Shown here: positions 31,708 through 32,469 of the stretch, one piece after another | How the letters are laid out: the number at the start of each line of letters is the position of its first letter | Numbering within the stretch: the first letter of the stretch is position 1 | Source of the DNA: Candidatus Avelusimicrobium pullicaecorum | Lineage (GTDB): Bacteria > Elusimicrobiota > Elusimicrobia > Elusimicrobiales > Elusimicrobiaceae | Direction: 5' to 3' | DNA length: 32,469 nucleotides | NCBI GenBank assembly: GCA_944322825.1 | Contig: CALUQD010000012.1 | Span: 1 to 32,469 of the forward strand | Notes under the pieces: model-generated | What the model saw: the letters and a program-made list of their open reading frames with translations, nothing else | The model's database searches: none | Told to the model about the DNA's origin: nothing | Made by a program: the position numbers and the translations under genes

Positions 31708-31746
31708 AAAAACCCCGCATAAGCGGGGTTTTAAATCCACGCGGAG
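31708..31746. repeat. 39-bp direct repeat, copy 2
   Basis: Same terminator hairpin and flank as copy 1, 469 bp away, one base different. Here a further stem, cactctccgc (31693-31702) with gcggagtgtg (31741-31750), encloses the hairpin with 9 of 10 pairs. Confidence 0.85.
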
Positions 31747-32125
31747 TGTGTAGTTTGCTCAGCAATATGCTGTTAGTTTTTTGTGCCAAATTCCCTGATA
31801 TGCAGGGAAAATACAGGGAAAATGTTAATTTTTAGGGTTTTTTGAGCCATTTTTTGCCCTGTTTCCCCTATACAACTTGTATAAATTCCCTAAAAACAAA
31901 ACAGGGAATTAATAGAAAATTTAACCAAAAATTCTTAATTCCAACTCTGTTTTCAGGGATTTATAATTGTTGTAATTTAAATGCCTTGAATAAGAGGTAA
32001 AATCTTTCAATTTTGCTTTGGAAGAATTAAAGCCAATGTGGACTAGAAAAATGCCAAGACTCCTTGTGAGGTTTGCTAGTACATTCGCTTGCTGTAGGCA
32101 ATAGTAAAAGGGATTAGATTAATTT
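31747..32125. other. AT-rich gene-free stretch with six CAGGG motifs
   Basis: CAGGG occurs on the plus strand at 31803, 31814, 31902 and 31954, and on the minus strand at 31793-31797 and 31857-31861. The first two plus copies are in cagggaaaat units 11 bp apart, one helical turn. A small palindrome tataca/tgtata lies at about 31869-31883. The 31990-32125 part holds nothing I recognise. Such clusters are seen as iterons or as integrase or repressor sites, but no partner gene is visible. Confidence 0.5.
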
Positions 32126-32269
32126 CTAGCCCCTATTTATATAGGCATCTAGTGCTTCCAGTAATCCACATGTGCTACAGATTTCCGTCTTGTTATCCTT
32201 CCGGCTTATAGCAGGGTAACCTACCATGTATCGGCCACAGTTTGGGCATTTTCGGCGTGTCTTGGGCAT
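32126..32269 (-). CDS. Small zinc-ribbon protein, prophage-type
   Basis: 47 aa from the ATG at 32269, which has gagg 7 nt upstream; the frame extends to 32338 but that start has no ribosome site and overlaps the upstream gene. Two CxxC knuckles (CPNCG and CSTCG) flank YPAISRKDNKTEI. I recognise this as a short conserved family often found in prophages and other accessory regions, of unknown function (established from general knowledge, not searched). It starts 2 nt after the stop of the truncated upstream gene. Confidence 0.75.
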   Translation of the reverse strand: MPKTRRKCPNCGRYMVGYPAISRKDNKTEICSTCGLLEALDAYINRG

Positions 32270-32271
32270 AT

Positions 32272-32469
32272 TTAACCTCGATTGGTATGTAGATAGGTCA
32301 TTACCGCGTAAACATTTTTTATGCGCTCTGCGGTGCAATCCAACCCATACAAGCTACCCATTATCAGGTTTTGGTCCGATGTGGCAATACCGTCCTTGGC
32401 GTCCTTTACTCTTTCCGTAAGGTCTTTCACGAGACTCTGCAATACTTCATAGGAATGTTTAATTACTTC
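32272..32469 (-). CDS. Partial gene at the right edge (C-terminal 65 aa)
   Basis: The minus strand reads without a stop from the window edge to TAA at 32272-32274, giving 65 residues starting EVIKHSYEVLQ and ending TYLHTNRG. It is helix-prone and charged, with no motif I know. The tight 2-nt spacing to the zinc-ribbon gene, whose ribosome site overlaps its last codons, supports a real coding sequence. The start lies outside the window. Confidence 0.6.
   Translation of the reverse strand, partial: EVIKHSYEVLQSLVKDLTERVKDAKDGIATSDQNLIMGSLYGLDCTAERIKNVYAVMTYLHTNRG

Noticed and set aside
31239-31746. Possible tmRNA, RNase P RNA or complete tRNA-Ser
   Set aside because: I looked for tmRNA tag and ends, the RNase P P4 sequences and a full cloverleaf; only a tRNA 3'-end-like fragment is present.
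1-32469. CRISPR array, insertion sequence or toxin-antitoxin pair
   Set aside because: No regularly spaced repeats with unique spacers, no transposase reading frame, and no recognisable toxin-antitoxin genes were found.

Overview
The window looks like a chromosomal segment of a Gram-negative-type bacterium, most likely of the phylum Elusimicrobiota (inference). Reasons: three separate type IV pilin-like genes with near-identical GFTLIE leaders lie among housekeeping genes and away from any pilus assembly genes; there is an MlaE-MlaF-MlaD lipid transport set; there are several outer-membrane-type lipoproteins; and most coding sequence is G/C-ending while the spacers are AT-rich. No rRNA, CRISPR array or transposase is visible.

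Layout. 1-757: non-coding mosaic of short repeats and perfect hairpins. 764-1291: pilin-like gene whose start codon sits in the loop of a 17-bp inverted repeat. 1458-13632: a long co-directional, tightly packed block: dnaB, alr, mlaE, mlaF, mlaD, radA, a PIN/TRAM protein, ispDF, a small lipoprotein, cysS and an adenosine deaminase, closed by a strong terminator. This joins replication, cell-wall D-alanine, phospholipid trafficking, recombination, isoprenoid and tRNA charging functions. 13699-15072 (minus): ClC-type channel. 15225-19033: MarC-like membrane protein, then pilin, five-TM LtaS/sulfatase-type transferase and a second pilin with its own strong promoter and tandem terminators. 19161-22789: flavin reductase, Slp-like lipoprotein, fused methionine sulfoxide reductase B-A, EamA transporter. 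22882-23033 (minus): tRNA-Lys and tRNA-Glu. 23297-26194: ridA, malQ and a sugar-phosphate nucleotidyltransferase in one operon. 26198-29383: a TM/coiled-coil protein, a DUF2207-type membrane protein and an acidic-tailed unknown. 29451-31131 (minus): a metallo-beta-lactamase-fold hydrolase and an exported protein with a possible Cys/His active site.

From about 31.15 kb the character changes. There is about 1.1 kb without genes, holding two 39-bp direct repeats (a bidirectional terminator hairpin plus a short flank resembling the 3' end of a tRNA gene). Between the repeats is a 270-nt nested, branched set of perfect inverted repeats, and after them an AT-rich stretch with six CAGGG motifs. It ends in a small zinc-ribbon gene of a type I associate with prophages, plus a truncated upstream gene running off the right edge. 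I read this as the edge of an integrated or accessory element; it is the least explained part of the window.

Expression signals are consistent across the window. Six promoters carry an extended TGC-TAnnnT -10 box and two more have TTGAC(A/G)-17-TACCAT. Several single genes have a -10 box only 7-12 nt before the ATG and no Shine-Dalgarno sequence, suggesting leaderless mRNAs. All functions are read from motifs and my knowledge of the families; no database search was run.
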